Source: Paraspadella gotoi (taxonomy: Eukaryota > Chaetognatha). Taken from it: a stretch of DNA of 64,000 bases. Positions 45,862 to 56,829 of the stretch are shown piece by piece. Positions within the stretch are counted from its first letter, which is position 1, and the number at the start of each line of letters is the position of its first letter. The stretch is taken from assembly GCA_051294375.1 (NCBI GenBank), contig CM119267.1, positions 23,781,003-23,845,002 on the forward strand. The letters are read 5' to 3'. Both the position numbers and the translations under genes were made by a program. The notes below the pieces were generated by a model. The model was given only the letters and a program-made list of their open reading frames with translations, had not been told where the DNA came from and did no database searches.

Positions 45862-46262
45862 TCAGTTTTCTTCTTTTTTTTTCTTCCAAATGTTTTCTTT
45901 GTTCTCAAGTTTTTTATTCTTTAGCTTTTGTTTCCTTATTTTGTCAACACTGTTTTTCTTTCGTTTCCTGTTCCTTCTTTTTTTCCTTTTTATTTTCCTT
46001 TTCCTTTTTTTTTTACGTTTTCGTTTTCCTTTGTTTATCTTTTCTTTTTTTTACAAATAAAAGGTTCCCTCGACTTATCGGCCATTTTATCCACTGGTTC
46101 CGTTTTTACGTCCCGTTGCATGGCGCTGCGTCACGCCGCGTCACAGTGGGCGACGTTGTCTGGACGAAAGGGGAAAACTTCCCATTTGGGACGAGAAATC
46201 CGAAATGTTCACGGGTCTGAATCACCGACTGTGAATTCTCACATCCAAGGCCTTCACTCACT
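45862..46262 (+). repeat. Unit preceding the 66-bp array (copy 1)
   Basis: A T-rich 5' part leads into a GC-richer segment (46105-46235) containing CGTCCCGTTGCATGGCGCTG, then CCAAGGCCTTCACTCACTGA just before the 66-bp units. It recurs at 53213-53660 with more indels. The end phrase also occurs reverse-complemented at 53000-53035. The GC-rich part is open in two frames, but no protein was recognised. Confidence 0.8.
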
Positions 46263-46395
46263 GATCTCTCTCAACCAACAGCCTTTTCTCCATCATTTCC
46301 CTTCCTTTAACTCTCCTTTCTCTTCCTTTCTCCAGCCCTTTCAACAGCCTTTTCTCCATCATTTCCCTTCCTCTAACTCTCCTTTCTCAAAAGAG
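46263..46395 (-). repeat. 66-bp minisatellite, two units
   Basis: AACAGCCTTTTCTCCATCAT then CTCTCCTTTCTCTTCC-type units, the reverse complement of the arrays at 51140-51603 and 52375-52995. Confidence 0.85.
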
Positions 46396-46399
46396 GAGA

Positions 46400-47830
46400 G
46401 GAGTTCGTCGTTTTCCTCCTTGTTTCAACGCCTCAGTTTCCTCTTCTCGTTGTTTGGCTGAAATATCGTCGTCGTCGTCAGTCGTCGTCCGTCGTCGTGT
46501 CGTCCGTCGTTTTTGCACTCTTTTTCACGCCTCAGTTTTCCTTCTTCTTCGTTGTTTGGCTTGAAAACTGTCCGTCGCGTCCGTCGTTCGTCGTCTGTCG
46601 TCGTCGTCGTCCGTCGTGTTTTCTACTCTTTTTCAACGCGTCCAGTTCTCCTCTTCTTCGTGTTTGGCTGAAAATCGTCAGTCGTCGTCGTCGTCGTCAG
46701 TCGTCGTCAGGTCGCGTGTTTTCCCATCTTTCACGCACAACTCACGTCTTCCTCTTTCTTCGTTGTTATGGCTGAAAATCGTCGTTCGGTCGTCGTCGTC
46801 GTCGTCGTCGTCGTCTTAATACGTCAATAGTCGTCGTTTTCCTCTTTTTCACGCTCAGTTTCCTCTTCTTCGTTGTGCTGAAAATCGTCGTCGTGTACGT
46901 CCGTCGTGCGTCGTCGTTGTCTGTTCCCTTTAGATCCAGTCACATGATTCTGATCGTCCGTTTGTCAGTTCTCGTACAATAATGTTGTCACCCGCCTTCA
47001 GTTCTCTTAATTCAGCGTTGCTCAATTGGACTGAAAAATTCGTCGTCGTCGTCGTCGTTCTGTCGTGTCAAATCCGTGTCGTCGTCGTCGTCGTTTTTCC
47101 TCTTTTTCACGCCTCAGTTTCCTCTTCTTCGTTGTTTGACTGAAAAATCGTTCGTCGTGTCGTCGTTACGTCGTCGTCGTTGCGTCGTCGTGTCGTTTCC
47201 TCTTTTTCACGCCTCAGTTTCCTTCTTTCTTCGTTGTTTTGGCTGAAAATCGCTCGTTCGGTCGTCGTCGTCCGTCGTCGTCGTCGTCGTTCGTCGTCGT
47301 CGTCGTCGTTTTCCTCTTTTTCACGCCTCAGTTTCCTCTTCTCGTTGTTTGGGCTGCAAACAATCGTCCGTCGTCGTCGTCGTCTGTTGGTCGTTGCCGT
47401 CGTCGTCGTCGTACTGTGTCGTGCTGTCGCTCTTTTTCCCACGCCGTCAGTTTCCTCTTCTTCGTTTGTTTGGCTGAAAAGTCGTCGTCCGCTCGTCGTC
47501 GTCTATCGTCGTCGCTCGTCGTCGTCGTCGTCGTTTTCCTCTTTTTCACGCCCTCAGTTTCCTCTTCTTCGTTGTTTTGGTGAAAAATGTCTGTCGTTCG
47601 CGTCGTTCCGTCGTCGTCGTCGTCCCGTCCGTCGATCGCGCGGTTCCCTCCGTGGTTCCCCGTCCCGTCTCCTTCGCGGACTTTAGTCATATTTTCAGTT
47701 GTTGTTGTTGTCCGTTATCGCCGGTCCTCTCTTTCTTCTTCTTTGTCCGTCAGACTTGTCTGCTGTCTTGGTCGCCGTCGTCGTCTCGTCGGTTCGCTCG
47801 TCGTCGTCGTCGTTGTTGTCATGCCTTTGC
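46400..47830 (+). repeat. Composite (GTC)n + ~55-bp spacer minisatellite, about 10 units
   Basis: Each unit is a (GTC)n run followed by TTCCTCTTTTTCACGCCTCA, TTTCCTCTTCTTCGTTG and TTTGGCTGAAAATC. Spacers begin near 46410, 46515, 46618, 46725, 46840, 47095, 47195, 47308, 47427 and 47537. The GTC runs vary in length, while the spacer is comparatively constant. A single inverted unit is at 58195-58250. Translations are low-complexity in every frame. Confidence 0.9.
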
Positions 47831-47840
47831 AAAAGTAGAC

Positions 47841-47942
47841 ATGACTGGAGATCAATTTGTTAAACGTAGAAAGTTCGAGTTATGGAATGACAATTGGACA
47901 AAGGGAATGCGGGAGTGGGAAAAGGAAAAAATAATATATTGA
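47841..47942 (+). other. 33-codon charged open frame shared by both palindrome arms
   Basis: Starts ATG at 47841 and is rich in K, E, R, D and W with no simple-repeat periodicity, unlike its surroundings. The first ~20 codons are preserved in the other arm (minus strand, about 58083-58028), after which indels break it. An AG precedes it (CAAAAGTAG), so it could be part of an exon. No family was recognised. Confidence 0.2.
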
Positions 47943-47953
47943 GAATAGTATGA

Positions 47954-48030
47954 TTATAGATAGATAGATAGATAGTAGATAGATAGATAGATAGAAATGA
48001 TAGATAGATAGATAGATAGAAGATAGAAGG
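47954..48030 (+). repeat. (GATA)n microsatellite
   Basis: About 16 interrupted GATA units. The mirror array at 57893-57985 is purer and longer. Confidence 0.95.
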
Positions 48031-48475
48031 TAATCGATAGATAAGATATAGTTTTGTAACGACTAGATTAGATAAATAGAAAACCAAACTGCAAAACAAA
48101 TCCATCACCTAAAAATTTTAAAAAATAATTAAAATAGAATCGATAAGAAAAATATACAAAGAAAAATAAAAGTGAAACAAAAAAGATCAGCGAGACGAGA
48201 AAATGATAAATATTATTAAATGACAGAAAAAAAGGGGAAAAAAAAGAGGAAAAGAGCACAATCAAAGGCGGAACAAAGGGATCGACGATGAATGGGGGGC
48301 AAGACGAACGACATGCACGAATGAGGACAGAGTCAGTCAGAGTGAGACAGAGTGTGAAAAGGGGCACAATAGAAGAGAGAGAGATGGAGATTTAAGGTTG
48401 AAGAAAAAAGTAATTTTGATTTGAGAGAAATCAAGTAGGGATTCGTTTGAGGGTTAAAGGTGCATTGAGCCTTTT
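48031..48475. other. A/G-rich sequence of the left arm, no gene
   Basis: The mirrored sequence lies at about 57530-57890. Nothing coding was recognised. Confidence 0.55.
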
Positions 48476-48479
48476 TAAA

Positions 48480-48595
48480 GATGAGAAAAAGATGGAGAGA
48501 GAAGGAGAGAGAGAAGAGTAGAGAGAGAGAGAAGAGAGAGAGACGAGAGAGAGACCAGAGAGAGCAGACCGAGAGAGAGTGAGAGAGCAAGGCGT
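48480..48595 (+). repeat. (GA)n microsatellite
   Basis: Interrupted GA tract. Its mirror position falls in the gap 56830-57510. Confidence 0.93.
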
Positions 48596-48830
48596 CATGA
48601 ATTCCATTATCGCGCGTGCTGCGAAGTGAACAGATGGGAACGGTGTATCAGGTGGGAAAGCCGGATGAGAACGACGCGACGACCGACGACGAAACGGACT
48701 GACGACCAACGACAAGCATACACAACGAAAGTTAATAGTCGACAGCCTCCAAGAGCACCAACTATCTGCGCGTTACAACCTGACCATAATAATAACAATT
48801 AACAATAGCAAAGACCAATTCTATCCGGGC
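48596..48830. other. Unique segment whose mirror lies in a gap
   Basis: Moderate-GC unique sequence. It has no partner because the other arm is N here. No gene was recognised. Confidence 0.55.
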
Positions 48831-48835
48831 GGGGA

Positions 48836-49082
48836 GGAGAGAGAGAGAGAGAGACAGAGAGAGAGAGAGACGAGAGAGAGAAAGAGAGAAGAGAACGAGA
48901 GATGAAGAGAGAGAAGTTCGGGGTATAGGTTTATAAAAGTAAAGGGCTGAAAAAGAATGATGACTTCATCCAAGATGTTAAGGCCGGGAAGCTCTTTTGC
49001 TGGAACCTGCTCTCCTCTCTCTCTCTCTTCTCTCTCTCGTCTCCTCTCTCTCTTCCTCTCTCTCTCTCCTCTCTCTCTTCGT
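48836..49082. repeat. GA tract and CT tract
   Basis: (GA)n at 48838-48910 and (CT)n at 49012-49080, separated by about 100 bp of unique sequence. Confidence 0.93.
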
Positions 49083-49990
49083 TCTTCTGAAATTGGTCGT
49101 AATAGGTCTTGAAGGGAGTGGGAGGCTCCGCGTTCGAAATGACAACAACAACGATTTTTTAAAAAAGTTAAAACGTGAAATTTATTATATATAAATATTT
49201 CTTTAGGTAATTCTATTTATCAACTAATGAAAGAACAAAATGAGTGAGAGTCCTCTTAAATAATAATAATCACAACCTCCTAAGACCATGAACGCCTAAA
49301 AATAAATAAATCTCTGCTAAAAATGAAGGCGAGTTGCTTTTAAAAATATGACATTCAAAGTCTTCTTAAAATGCAACGCGAGTACTTAACAATATAATAC
49401 TAAGCCTAAAATGAAATGCGATATGATTCGCAGGTTCGTCTACCGACGCCCGCAAATTCTCGTTTGAGTCTCAACCTCATTTTTCCCGAGACAAAATCCG
49501 GTGGTCACTGGTCAAAAAATATCGACGTTTGTCCCGCGAATAAAAAAGGGAGGGTGAGAAAAATGGAAGAAGGGTAAGAAATGAAAAGAGGGGAAATGAA
49601 GGAAGGCGTCGAGAATGAAAGGAGGAGGAAAAATGAAGAAGGGAAGGAAATAAAAAGGAAATAGTGAAAATGCGGGAAATGGGACCAAAAGTATATGAGA
49701 ATGAAACGTGGAGAAATAAATAAGGAACTAAAATAAATGAGTGAAAATTGAAGATGAAAAAATAAACAAAGATATATATAAATATATATTAAATATTGTT
49801 ATATACATAAGTATTTAAAATGGAGAAAAAAAAGAATTGATAATTGGAGAAAAAAACTATTTGGCAAAAATTAAACGGAATAAGTATTAATTTTAAAAAA
49901 TGTAACAAATGAGGTAAAAACCATGAGGGAGAAAAAGTGCTGAAGTCGAAGAAAGAAAAGAAAGAAAATGAGACGAAATGAATGAAGAGG
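49083..49990. other. AT-rich arm sequence, no gene seen
   Basis: Includes an ~80-bp imperfect tandem motif (about 49255-49420, seen better on the other arm at 56130-56290: AAAGACTCGCTTCATTTT). No gene was recognised. Confidence 0.55.
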
Positions 49991-49994
49991 GCGA

Positions 49995-49995
49995 C

Positions 49996-50046
<51 letters not shown>

Positions 50047-50340
50047 GAGAGGAGAGAGGGAGAGAGTGAGGAGAGAGAGAGAGAGAGAGATGTTCATTAG
50101 AAACTCGTCCGAGTCAAATGGGCGAATATGGTGGGAGTTAAGGTAGTAGGGAGGAGGGGAGGGAGAGAGGGGAGAGAGAGAGAGAAGAGAAAAAGAAGAG
50201 AGAGAGAGAGAGGAGGGAGAGGGGAGAGAAAGGAAGGGAGGAATAGCGGTGGGGAGGAATAGAGGGAGGCAGCAGAGGGAGAGAAAGAAAGAAAGAGGGA
50301 GCAAAGAAAGAGAGGGAAGAAGAAAGGGGGAAAAGGTGAT
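49995..50340 (+). repeat. (GA)n and GGGAGAG tracts
   Basis: GA at 50000-50093, then GGGGAGGGAGAG sequence. The minus-strand 171-codon frame is compositional. Confidence 0.93.
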
Positions 50341-50389
50341 TAACGTGGGAAAGAAGGGAGGGAGAGAATGGATGAAGAGTAAGGCGTAT

Positions 50390-51603
50390 GTAAAATTTCT
50401 AAAATTTAACTTTAATTAAAATTCTAAGTGAGGAACGAACAACATTATATTAATGAACATTTATGTAATAAAAAATTTATAATATATTTTACAATTTATG
50501 CAGTCGGCCATATTTTATACTAGTACTAAACCAATAAATGTTAAAATTTCAATAACAGTTTTTTCAAAGATTTTTTTGCAGATTTGGATTCGTCATAAAA
50601 TAGTTGATAAAAGAAATATAACTCTTTTTGAAAAATTAAATCGATTAGAAAAAGCTATATTTTAAGCTGAAAAATTAACTTTTTATTATTAAATATAGTT
50701 TTTTTTAATTTTTAACCCACTTAATGAAAGAATTTTTAAAAAATGATTATATTTTCTTTTATCAACTTTTGCGAGGAATTCAAAATCTGCAATCAAAATT
50801 AGAAAAGCTTATTTTGAAATTTTTCGAATTGATAAGGATAGTACTATATATAAATATAGCCTACTGCGAAGATTAAAAAACATAAAATTAATTTTTTTTT
50901 ACAAATTAATGTTCAACTGATGGATTTTTGTTCATAATTGACTTTTTAGAATTTTCGTATGTTAACTTTCCTACGCCTTAATGAAGAGTGGAAAAAGGGC
51001 GACAGGGGGCGTGGATGTCAAAGGTCAATGAATGCGAATTTCTTCTCTCGTCACCCGCGAGAAAATGAGAGTGGGTGAGGCGAAGCCAAAGAGGCGACCG
51101 TTGGAGTGGGTAAGGGAAGGAAAGGCGGGGAGAGAGGGAGTTAAGAGGAAGGGAAATGAATGGAGAAAAGGCTGTTGAGGGGATGGAGAAAGGAAGAGAA
51201 AGGAGAGTTTAGAGGAAGGGAAATGATGGAGAAAAGACTGTTGAAGGGGATGGAGAAAGGAAGAGAAAGGAGAGTTAGAGGAAGGGAAATGATGGAGAAA
51301 AGACTGTTGAAGGGGATGGAGAAAGGAAGAAGAAAGGAGAGTTAGAGAAGGGAAATGATGGAGAAAAGAACTGTTGAAGGGCTGGAGAAAGGAAGAGAAA
51401 GGAAAGTTACAGGAAGGAAAATGATGGAGAAAAGACTGTTGAAGGGGCTGGAGAAAGGAAAGAGAAAGGAGAGTTAGAGGAAAGGGAAATGATGGAAAAA
51501 GGACTGTTGAAGGGCTAGAGAAAGGAAGAGAAAGGAAAGTTACAGGAAGGGAAATGATGGAGAAAAGGCTGTTGAAGGGGCTGGAGAAAGGAATAGAAAA
51601 AGG
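50390..51603 (+). repeat. Tandem duplication inside the left arm, copy 1
   Basis: AT-rich block (50390-50990) plus the 66-bp array. Copied directly at 51629-52995 and inverted at 53690-55170, so this sequence is present three times. Confidence 0.92.
51140..51603 (+). repeat. 66-bp minisatellite, about 7 units
   Basis: Units GGGAAATGATGGAGAAAAG + CTGTTGAAGGGG + CTGGAGAAAGG + AAGAGAAAGGAGAGTTAGAG. The array runs into the 25-N gap. Confidence 0.95.
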
Positions 51604-51628
51604 NNNNNNNNNNNNNNNNNNNNNNNNN
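51604..51628. other. Assembly gap, 25 N
   Basis: Exactly 25 N, placed between two direct copies of the same ~1.2-kb block. Confidence 0.99.
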
Positions 51629-52995
51629 TTAAAATCTAAAAAGTGAGGAACGAACAACATTATATAATGAACATTTATGTAATAAAAAATTTATAATATA
51701 TTTTAACAATTTATGCAGTCGGCCATATTTTATACTCAGTACTCAAACCAATAAATGTTAAAATTTCAATAACAGTTTTTTTAAAGATTTTTTTGCAGAT
51801 TTGGATTCGTCATAAAAAGTTGATAAAAGAAATATAACTCTTTTTGAAAATTCCTTCATTAAGAGGTCAAAAATTTAGAAAAAGCTATATTTTAAGCTGA
51901 AAAATTAACTTTTTAATATATTAAATATAGTTTTTTTTAATTTTTAACCCACTTAATGAAAGGAATTTTTAAAAATTATTTATATTTTCTTTTATTAACT
52001 TTTGGACGAGGAATTCAAAATCTGCAATCAAAATTAGAAAACTTATTTTGAAATTTTTCGAATTGATAAGGATAGTACTATATATAAATATAGCCTACTG
52101 CGAAGATTAAAAAACATAAAATTAATTTTTTTTTTACAAATTAATGTTCACTGATGGATTTTGTTCATAATTGACTTTTAGAATTTTCGTATGTTAACTT
52201 TCACCTACGCCTTAATGAAGAGTGGAAAAAGGGCGACAGGCGGGCGTGGATGTCAAAGGTCAATGAATGCGAATTTCTTCTCTCGTCACCGCGAAGAAAA
52301 TGAGAGTGGGTGAGGGAAGCCAAAGAGGCGGACCGTTGGAGGGTAAGGGAAGGAAAGGCGGGGAGAGAGGGAGTTAAGAGGAAGGGAAATGATGAGAAAA
52401 GGCTGTAAGGGGATGGGAAAGGAAGAGAAAGGAGAGTTTAGAGGAAGGGAAATGATGGAGAAAAGACTGTTGAAGGGGATGGAGAAAGGAAGAGAAAGGA
52501 GAGTTAGAGGAGGGAAATGATGGAGAAAAGACTGTTGAAGGGGATGGAGAAAGGAAGAAGAAAGGAGAGTTAGAGAAGGGAAATGATGAGAAAAAGACTG
52601 TTGAAGGGCTGGAGAAAGGAGAGAAAAGGAAAGTTACAGGAAGGAAAATGATGGAGAAAAGACTGTTGAAGGGGCTGGAGAAAGGAAGAGAAGAGGAGAG
52701 TTAGAGGAAAGGAAATGATGGAAAAAGGACTGTTGAAAGGGCTAGAGAAAGGAAGAGAAAGGAAAGTTACAGGAAGGGAAATTGATGGAGAAAAGGCTGT
52801 TGAAGGGGCTGGAAAAGGAATAGAAAAAGGGAGTTAGAGGAAAGGGAATCATCGGAGAAAAGGCTGGTGAAAGGGCTGGAGAAAGGAAGAGAAAAGGAGA
52901 GTTAGAGGAAGGGAAAAGATGGAGAAAAGGCTGTTTGAAAGGGCTGGAGAAAAGGAAGAGAAAGAGACGTTATAAAGGAAGGGAAATGATATGGA
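51629..52995 (+). repeat. Tandem duplication inside the left arm, copy 2
   Basis: Repeats 50420-51603 with indels; its 66-bp array (52375-52995) has about three more units. Confidence 0.92.
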
Positions 52996-53040
52996 GAAAG
53001 GCTGTTGGTTGAGAGAGAATTCAGTGAGTTGAAGGCCTTA
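52996..53040. other. Palindrome centre
   Basis: Left-arm homology ends and right-arm homology begins here. The short sequence includes the reverse complement of the phrase that starts the 66-bp array at 46240. Confidence 0.7.
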
Positions 53041-53212
53041 AAGTTAAATTTAGAAATTTTACTACGCCTTACTCTTCATCCATCTCTCCCTCCTTCTCTC
53101 CCACGTTAATCACCTTTTCCCCCTTTCTTCTTCCCTCTCTCTTTGGTTCCCTCTTTCTTTTCTTCTCTCCCTCTCTGCCTCCCTCTATTCCTCCCCCGCC
53201 CCCAAGAGAGAT

Positions 53213-53660
53213 GTGTTTCTTCTTTTTTTGTCTTCCAAATGTTTTCTTTGTTCTGCAAGTTTTTTATTCTTTATTTTAGCTTTGTTCCTTATTTTGTCAA
53301 CACTGTTTTTCTTCGTTTGCCTGTCCTTCTTTTTTTCCTTTTTATGGTTTCCTTTTCGCTTTTTTTTTTTACGTTTTCGTTTTCGCTTTGTTTATCTTTT
53401 CTTTTTTTTTTTACAAAATAAAAGGTTCCCATCGACTTTATGCGCCATATTTATCCACTGGTTCGCGATTTGTTACGTCCCGTTGCATGGCGCTGCGTCA
53501 CGGCCGCGGTGCACAGTGGGCGAGCGTTGTCATGGACGAAAAGGGGAAACAGCTTCAAGCATTTTGGGACGAGAAGATCCGAAATGTTGCACGGGTCGAA
53601 TCACCGACTTGTGAATTCCTCACCATCCAAGGCCCTTCACTACACTGATCTCTTGCAACC
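53213..53660 (+). repeat. Unit preceding the 66-bp array (copy 2)
   Basis: Direct, indel-rich copy of 45862-46262. Confidence 0.8.
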
Positions 53661-54400
53661 AACAGCCTTTTCCTGCATCATTTCCCTGTCTGTTAACTTC
53701 TCCTTTCTCTTCCTTTCTTGCCAGCCGCTTTCAACAGCCTTTTCTCCATGCATTTTCCCTTCCTCTAACTCTCCTACTTTCTCTTCCTTGTCGTCGCAGC
53801 CCTTCTTTCACGGCAGCCTTTTCTCCATCATTTCCCTTCGCTCTAAACGGTCCGCTTTTCTGATTCCTTTCTCCAGCCCCTTCAAGCAAGCACTTTTCTC
53901 AGCAATCATTTCCGCTTCCTGTAACTTTCCTTTCTCTCTTCCTTTTCTAGGCCGGCGCTTCAAGCAGTCTTTTCTCCATACATTTCCATTCCATGCTAGA
54001 CTCTCCTTTGCTCTTCCTTTCTCGCAGCCCTTAACAGTGCCTTTTCTGCACATCATTTTTCGTTCCTGTAACTTTCCTTGTCTCTTCGGCTTTCTCCAGC
54101 CCCTTCAACAGTCTTTCTCGCATGCATTTCCCTTCCAGGTGCTAAACGTCTCCTTTCTCTTCGCTTTCTCCTCGCCTGTCAACAGGTCTTTTCTCCATCA
54201 TGTTCCGCTTCCTTCTAACTCTCCTTTCTCTTCCTTTCTCATCCCCTTCAACAGTCTTTTGTCCATGCATTTCCCCTTCCTTCTACTCTCACTTTCTCTT
54301 CGCTTTCTGCCATCCCTTCAACAGCCTTTTCTGCATCATTTCCCTTCCTGCTAACTCCCCTCTCTCCCCGCCTTTCTCCCTTACCGCTCCAAGCGTCCGC
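53661..54400 (-). repeat. 66-bp minisatellite, about 11 noisy units
   Basis: CAACAGYCTTTTCTCCATCA units on the plus strand. Insertions shift the period; the 304-codon frame across it (53440-54354) is produced by the repeat and is not a gene. Confidence 0.88.
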
Positions 54401-55484
54401 CTCTTTTGCTTCCTCACCGCACTCGTCATGTTTCTTCGGCGGTGACGATGGAGAAGAAATTCGCATTCAATTCGACGCTTTGACATCCACGCCCGCCCTG
54501 TCGCGCCCTTTTTTCCACTCTTGCTTCATTAAGGCGTAGTGAAAGTTACAATACGAAAATTCTAAAAGTCAATTATGAAGCAAAATACGCCATCAGTGAA
54601 GCATTGAATTTGTAAAAAAAAAAATTAATTTTATGTTTTTTAAATCTTCGAGTAGAGGGATCTATATTTATATATAGTAGCTATCCTTATACAATTCGAA
54701 AAATTTCAAAATAAGCTTTTTCTTAATTTTGGAATTGCAGATTTTGGAATTCGCTCGTAAAAAGTTGATAAAAGAAAACATAAATCATTTTTAAAAATTC
54801 TTTCATTAAGTGGTTAAAATTATTAAAAAAAACTATATTTTAATATATAAAAAAGTTAATTTTCAGCTTAAAATATAGCTTTTCTAATTTTTGACCTACT
54901 TAATGAAGGCAATTTTTCAAAAAGAGTATATTTCTTTTTATCAAACTTTTTATGACGAAATGCCAAAATCTGCAAAGAAAATTCTTTAAAAAGAAACTGT
55001 TTTGAAATTTTAACATTTATTGGTTTAGTACTAGTATAATATGCCGACTGCAATAAATTGTAAAATATATTATAAATTTTTTATTTACATAAATGTTCAT
55101 TAATATAATGTTGTTCGTTCCTGCAACTTTTAGAATTTATTTAAATTAAAGTAAATTTAGAAATTTACTAGCGGCCTTACTGCTTTCATGGCCATGCTGC
55201 TCCTCCTTTCTCCCCATTCGTTAATCACTTTTCCCCCTTTCTTCTTACCCTCTCTGCTTTTGTTCCCGTCTTTCTTTTCTGCTCTCGCCTCCTCTGCGCT
55301 CCCTCTATTCCTCGCCCGCTTATTCCTCCCTTCCTTTCTGCTGCCCGCTCCGCCTCCTCTCTCTCTTCTCTCTTCTCTTCTCTCTCTCTCTCGGCTCTGC
55401 TCCCTCCCCTGCGCTCCTACTCGCTTAACTCCAGCCGCATATTCAGCCCTTTGACTCGGACGAGTTTCTAATGAACTGGATCGT

Positions 55485-55544
55485 CTCTCTCTCTCTCTCT
55501 CACATCTCTCCCTCTCTCANNNNNNNNNNNNNNNNNNNNNNNNN

Positions 55545-55580
<36 letters not shown>
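55485..55580 (+). repeat. (CT)n tracts split by a 25-N gap
   Basis: CT repeats at 55485-55518 and 55545-55577 around the gap 55520-55544. Mirror of the GA tract at 49995-50093. Confidence 0.95.
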
Positions 55581-55582
<2 letters not shown>

Positions 55583-56440
55583 CCTCTCATTCATTCGTCT
55601 CATTTTCTTTCTTTTCTTCTTCGACTTCACACTTTTTCTCCCTCAATGGTTTTTACCTCATTTGTTACATTTTTTTAAAATTAATACTTATTCCGTTTAA
55701 TTTTTGCCCCAAATAGTTTTTTTCCAATTATCAATTCTTTTTTTTCTCCATTTTAAATACTTATGTATATAACAATATTTATATATATTTATATATATCT
55801 TTGTTAATTTTTTCATCTTCATTTTCCTCATTTATTTTCGTTCCTTATTTATTTCTCCGTTCTTCCTCATTACTTTTGGTCCCTTTCCCCATTTCACTAT
55901 CTTTTTATTTTCCTTCCCTTCTTCATTTTTCCTCCTCCTTTCATTCTCGACGCCTTTCCTCATTTCCCCTCTTTTCATTTTCTACCCTTCTTCATTTTTT
56001 CTTCACCCTCCCTTTTTATCGGGACAAACGTCGATATTTTCTTTGACCAGTGACCACCGGATATTTTGTCATCGGCGAAAAATGAGTTGAGACTCAAAAC
56101 GAGAATTTGCGGCGTCGGACGAACCATCGATCATTCGCTTCATTTTTAGAAGACTTGATTCATATTTTTAAAGACTCGCTTCATTTTAAGAAGACTTGAT
56201 TCATATTTTTAAAGACTCGCTTCATTTTTAGGAGAGTTTATTTATTTTTAGGCGTTCATTCTTAGGAGGTTTGATTTATTTTTAAGAGACTCTCCTCATT
56301 TTGTTCTTCATTAGTTGATAAATAGAATACTAAAAAATATTTATATATAATAAAGTTCAACGTTTTAACTTTTTAAAAATCGTTGTTTGTCCTTTCGAAC
56401 GCGGAGGCCTCCACTCCCTTCAGACCTTTACGACCAATTC
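55581..56440. other. T-rich right-arm sequence, no gene
   Basis: Mirror of 49090-49980. It contains the repeated AAAGACTCGCTTCATTTT phrase (56170, 56210). No gene was recognised. Confidence 0.55.
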
Positions 56441-56444
56441 AGAA

Positions 56445-56476
56445 GAGACAGGAGAGAGAAGAGAGAGAGAAGAGAG

Positions 56477-56524
<48 letters not shown>

Positions 56525-56765
56525 GCAGGTCCCGGCAAGAAGAGCTTCCGCCTTAAAAAATCTCTTGGATGAAGTCATCAAATTCTCGTTTTATTCCCCC
56601 TTTACTTTTATAACCTGTAACCGCAGACCTTCTCCTGCTCTCTCTCTCCTCTCTCTCTCTCTCGTTCTCTCTCTCCTCCTCGCTATCTCTCTCCGCGATC
56701 TCTTCGTCTCTCTCGTCTCTCATCTCGTCTCTCTCTCTCCCTCCCCGAGTAGATTGGTCTTTGCT
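56445..56765. repeat. (GA)n tract and (CT)n tract
   Basis: GA at 56447-56520 and CT at 56636-56750. Mirror of 48836-49082. Confidence 0.93.
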
Positions 56766-56829
56766 ATTGTTATTGTTATTATTTATGGTCAGGTGTCGGG
56801 TCAGAATAAGTTGGTTGCTCTTGGCTGTC

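Larger units (their letters stand above)
47530..52995 (+). repeat. Giant imperfect palindrome, left arm
   Basis: Mirrors 53040-58250 on the opposite strand. Pairs: 47530-47600 with 58190-58250; 47835-48600 with 57511-58100; 48840-49080 with 56450-56760; 49100-49560 with 56030-56400; 49560-49980 with 55590-56030; 50390-50980 with 54540-55170; 51000-51603 with 53690-54480. It contains an extra direct duplication (51629-52995). Differences are mostly indels. Confidence 0.9.

Noticed and set aside
46108-46220. A V-G-D-V-V-W-T-K stretch resembling the start of a PWWP domain
   Set aside because: Only about 12 residues fit, a stop follows shortly, the second copy at 53480 does not keep the frame, and no further domain residues follow.
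46400-47830. CRISPR-like regular spacing
   Set aside because: The spacers are the constant part and the repeats are variable GTC runs. The genome context is eukaryotic.
47954-48030. GATA transcription-factor site cluster
   Set aside because: A simple (GATA)n microsatellite also found mirrored; binding cannot be inferred from a tandem tetranucleotide.
53440-54354. 304-codon plus-strand frame
   Set aside because: It runs through the noisy 66-bp minisatellite. The same array elsewhere gives different frames, and the open state depends on indel noise.
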